Below, piece by piece: positions 14,445 to 14,636 of a stretch of 14,636 bases of DNA; the first letter of the stretch is position 1, and each line of letters begins with the position of its first letter. The position numbers and the translations under genes are program-made. Below the pieces are notes generated by a model. That model was not told where the DNA came from, did no database searches, and saw only the letters and a list, made by a program, of their open reading frames with translations. The DNA is from Bacillota bacterium (GTDB lineage Bacteria > Bacillota_I > Bacilli_A > RFN20 > CAG-288): contig JAEWSP010000004.1 of NCBI GenBank assembly GCA_023459795.1, positions 1 to 14,636 on the forward strand. The letters run 5' to 3'.

Positions 14445-14588
14445 TAGTTAAAGGGGAAAGGAATTTGGAACGAAAAATTACTTAAAAACTAATTAGGAAT
14501 TCCAAATTTAAAAAAACTCTAGAGTGCACGTGAGGGATGAATCTCTTTCCGAAGAGTTATAATAATCAGGCTGCCTTTGGCAGCTTTT
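14445..14588 (+). ncRNA. Possible small RNA or structured 5' leader
   Basis: The stretch from the predicted start to a hairpin with a short T-run has no coding frame. It contains pairable elements: AATTTGGAA (14462-14470) with TTCCAAATT (14500-14508), a small hairpin CTCTT-TCCG-AAGAG (14543-14556), and GCTGCC-TTT-GGCAGC followed by TTTT (14570-14588). It does not match any riboswitch or housekeeping RNA I recognise. It could be a free RNA of about 140 bases or the attenuator-like leader of a gene to the right. Confidence 0.3.
14570..14588 (+). terminator. Weak terminator-like hairpin
   Basis: A perfect 6-bp stem GCTGCC / GGCAGC with a TTT loop is followed by four T. The short stem and U-run make it a weak or conditional terminator. 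The inner 13 bases, CTGCCTTTGGCAG, occur again at 13962-13974. Confidence 0.4.
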
Positions 14589-14591
14589 CAA

Positions 14592-14621
14592 AGCCCTTTG
14601 GGGGAAGCGAGCCTTTTGGGG
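14592..14621 (+). repeat. Two near-identical 12-bp units at the right edge
   Basis: AGCCCTTTGGGG (14592-14603) and AGCCTTTTGGGG (14610-14621) differ at one base and are spaced 18 bases apart. The window ends shortly after, so it is unknown whether more copies follow. Confidence 0.45.
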
Positions 14622-14636
14622 TTTGGCGATTCCGGG

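Noticed and set aside
14040..14520. Replication origin in the A+T-rich region
   Set aside because: No cluster of DnaA boxes (TTATCCACA-like) and no dnaA, dnaN or similar gene nearby.
14592..14636. Right edge as a tRNA T-arm or the 5' end of tmRNA
   Set aside because: GGTTTGGCGATTCC and GGGGTTTGGCG resemble parts of such genes, but the invariant TTCGA pattern and matching stems are missing.

Overview
The window looks like chromosomal DNA from a Gram-positive bacterium of the Bacillota, perhaps an Erysipelotrichia-like or other uncultured Bacilli lineage; this placement is an inference. The support is good AGGAGG-type ribosome binding sites on most genes, a lipoprotein signal on the phosphate-binding protein, a PfoR/PTS_EIIC_2-type membrane protein, short intergenic gaps closed by U-tract hairpins, and direct Pho-box repeats of the Bacillus type. 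TGA and TAG are both used as stops, so the genetic code is standard.

Layout from left to right. 1-331: the 3' end of an unidentified reading frame that enters from the left edge, then a bidirectional terminator hairpin. 332-1102 (minus): an enlarged MscL mechanosensitive channel. 1269-2390 (plus): a PfoR-like/EIIC-like membrane protein that ends at a bidirectional terminator shared with the operon facing it. 2441-9663 (minus): one compact seven-gene phosphate operon, transcribed as pstS-pstC-pstA-pstB-phoU-phoB-phoR from a promoter region with three Pho-box-like direct repeats at 9733-9759. Most junctions are 4-bp overlaps or gaps of 1-2 bp. 9935-11962 (plus): a DEAD-box (DECD) RNA helicase with a DbpA/CsdA-type RNA-binding domain and a Gly/His/Ser/Asp/Arg repeat tail. 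12044-13903 (plus): a secreted lipase-like alpha/beta hydrolase that appears to be transcribed without a leader. 13950-14636: no gene; most of it is A+T-rich, with a near-consensus promoter and a hairpin that could define a small RNA or the leader of a gene beyond the right edge.

The phosphate genes form a complete sense-and-import module. PstS captures phosphate outside the membrane, PstC and PstA form the channel and PstB powers it. PhoU links transporter activity to the PhoR kinase and PhoB regulator, which presumably activate the operon through the Pho box. The most unusual observation is that PstS has its two sequence halves in reversed order: the conserved SGTR block and the usual C-terminal half come first, and the usual N-terminal half (GSTSV, GSG, ASRE, DGIAV and a terminal TW motif) comes last. 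This reads as a circularly permuted phosphate-binding protein. The partner permeases are also unusual, PstA carrying an insert of about 130 residues on the outer face and PstC being longer than normal.
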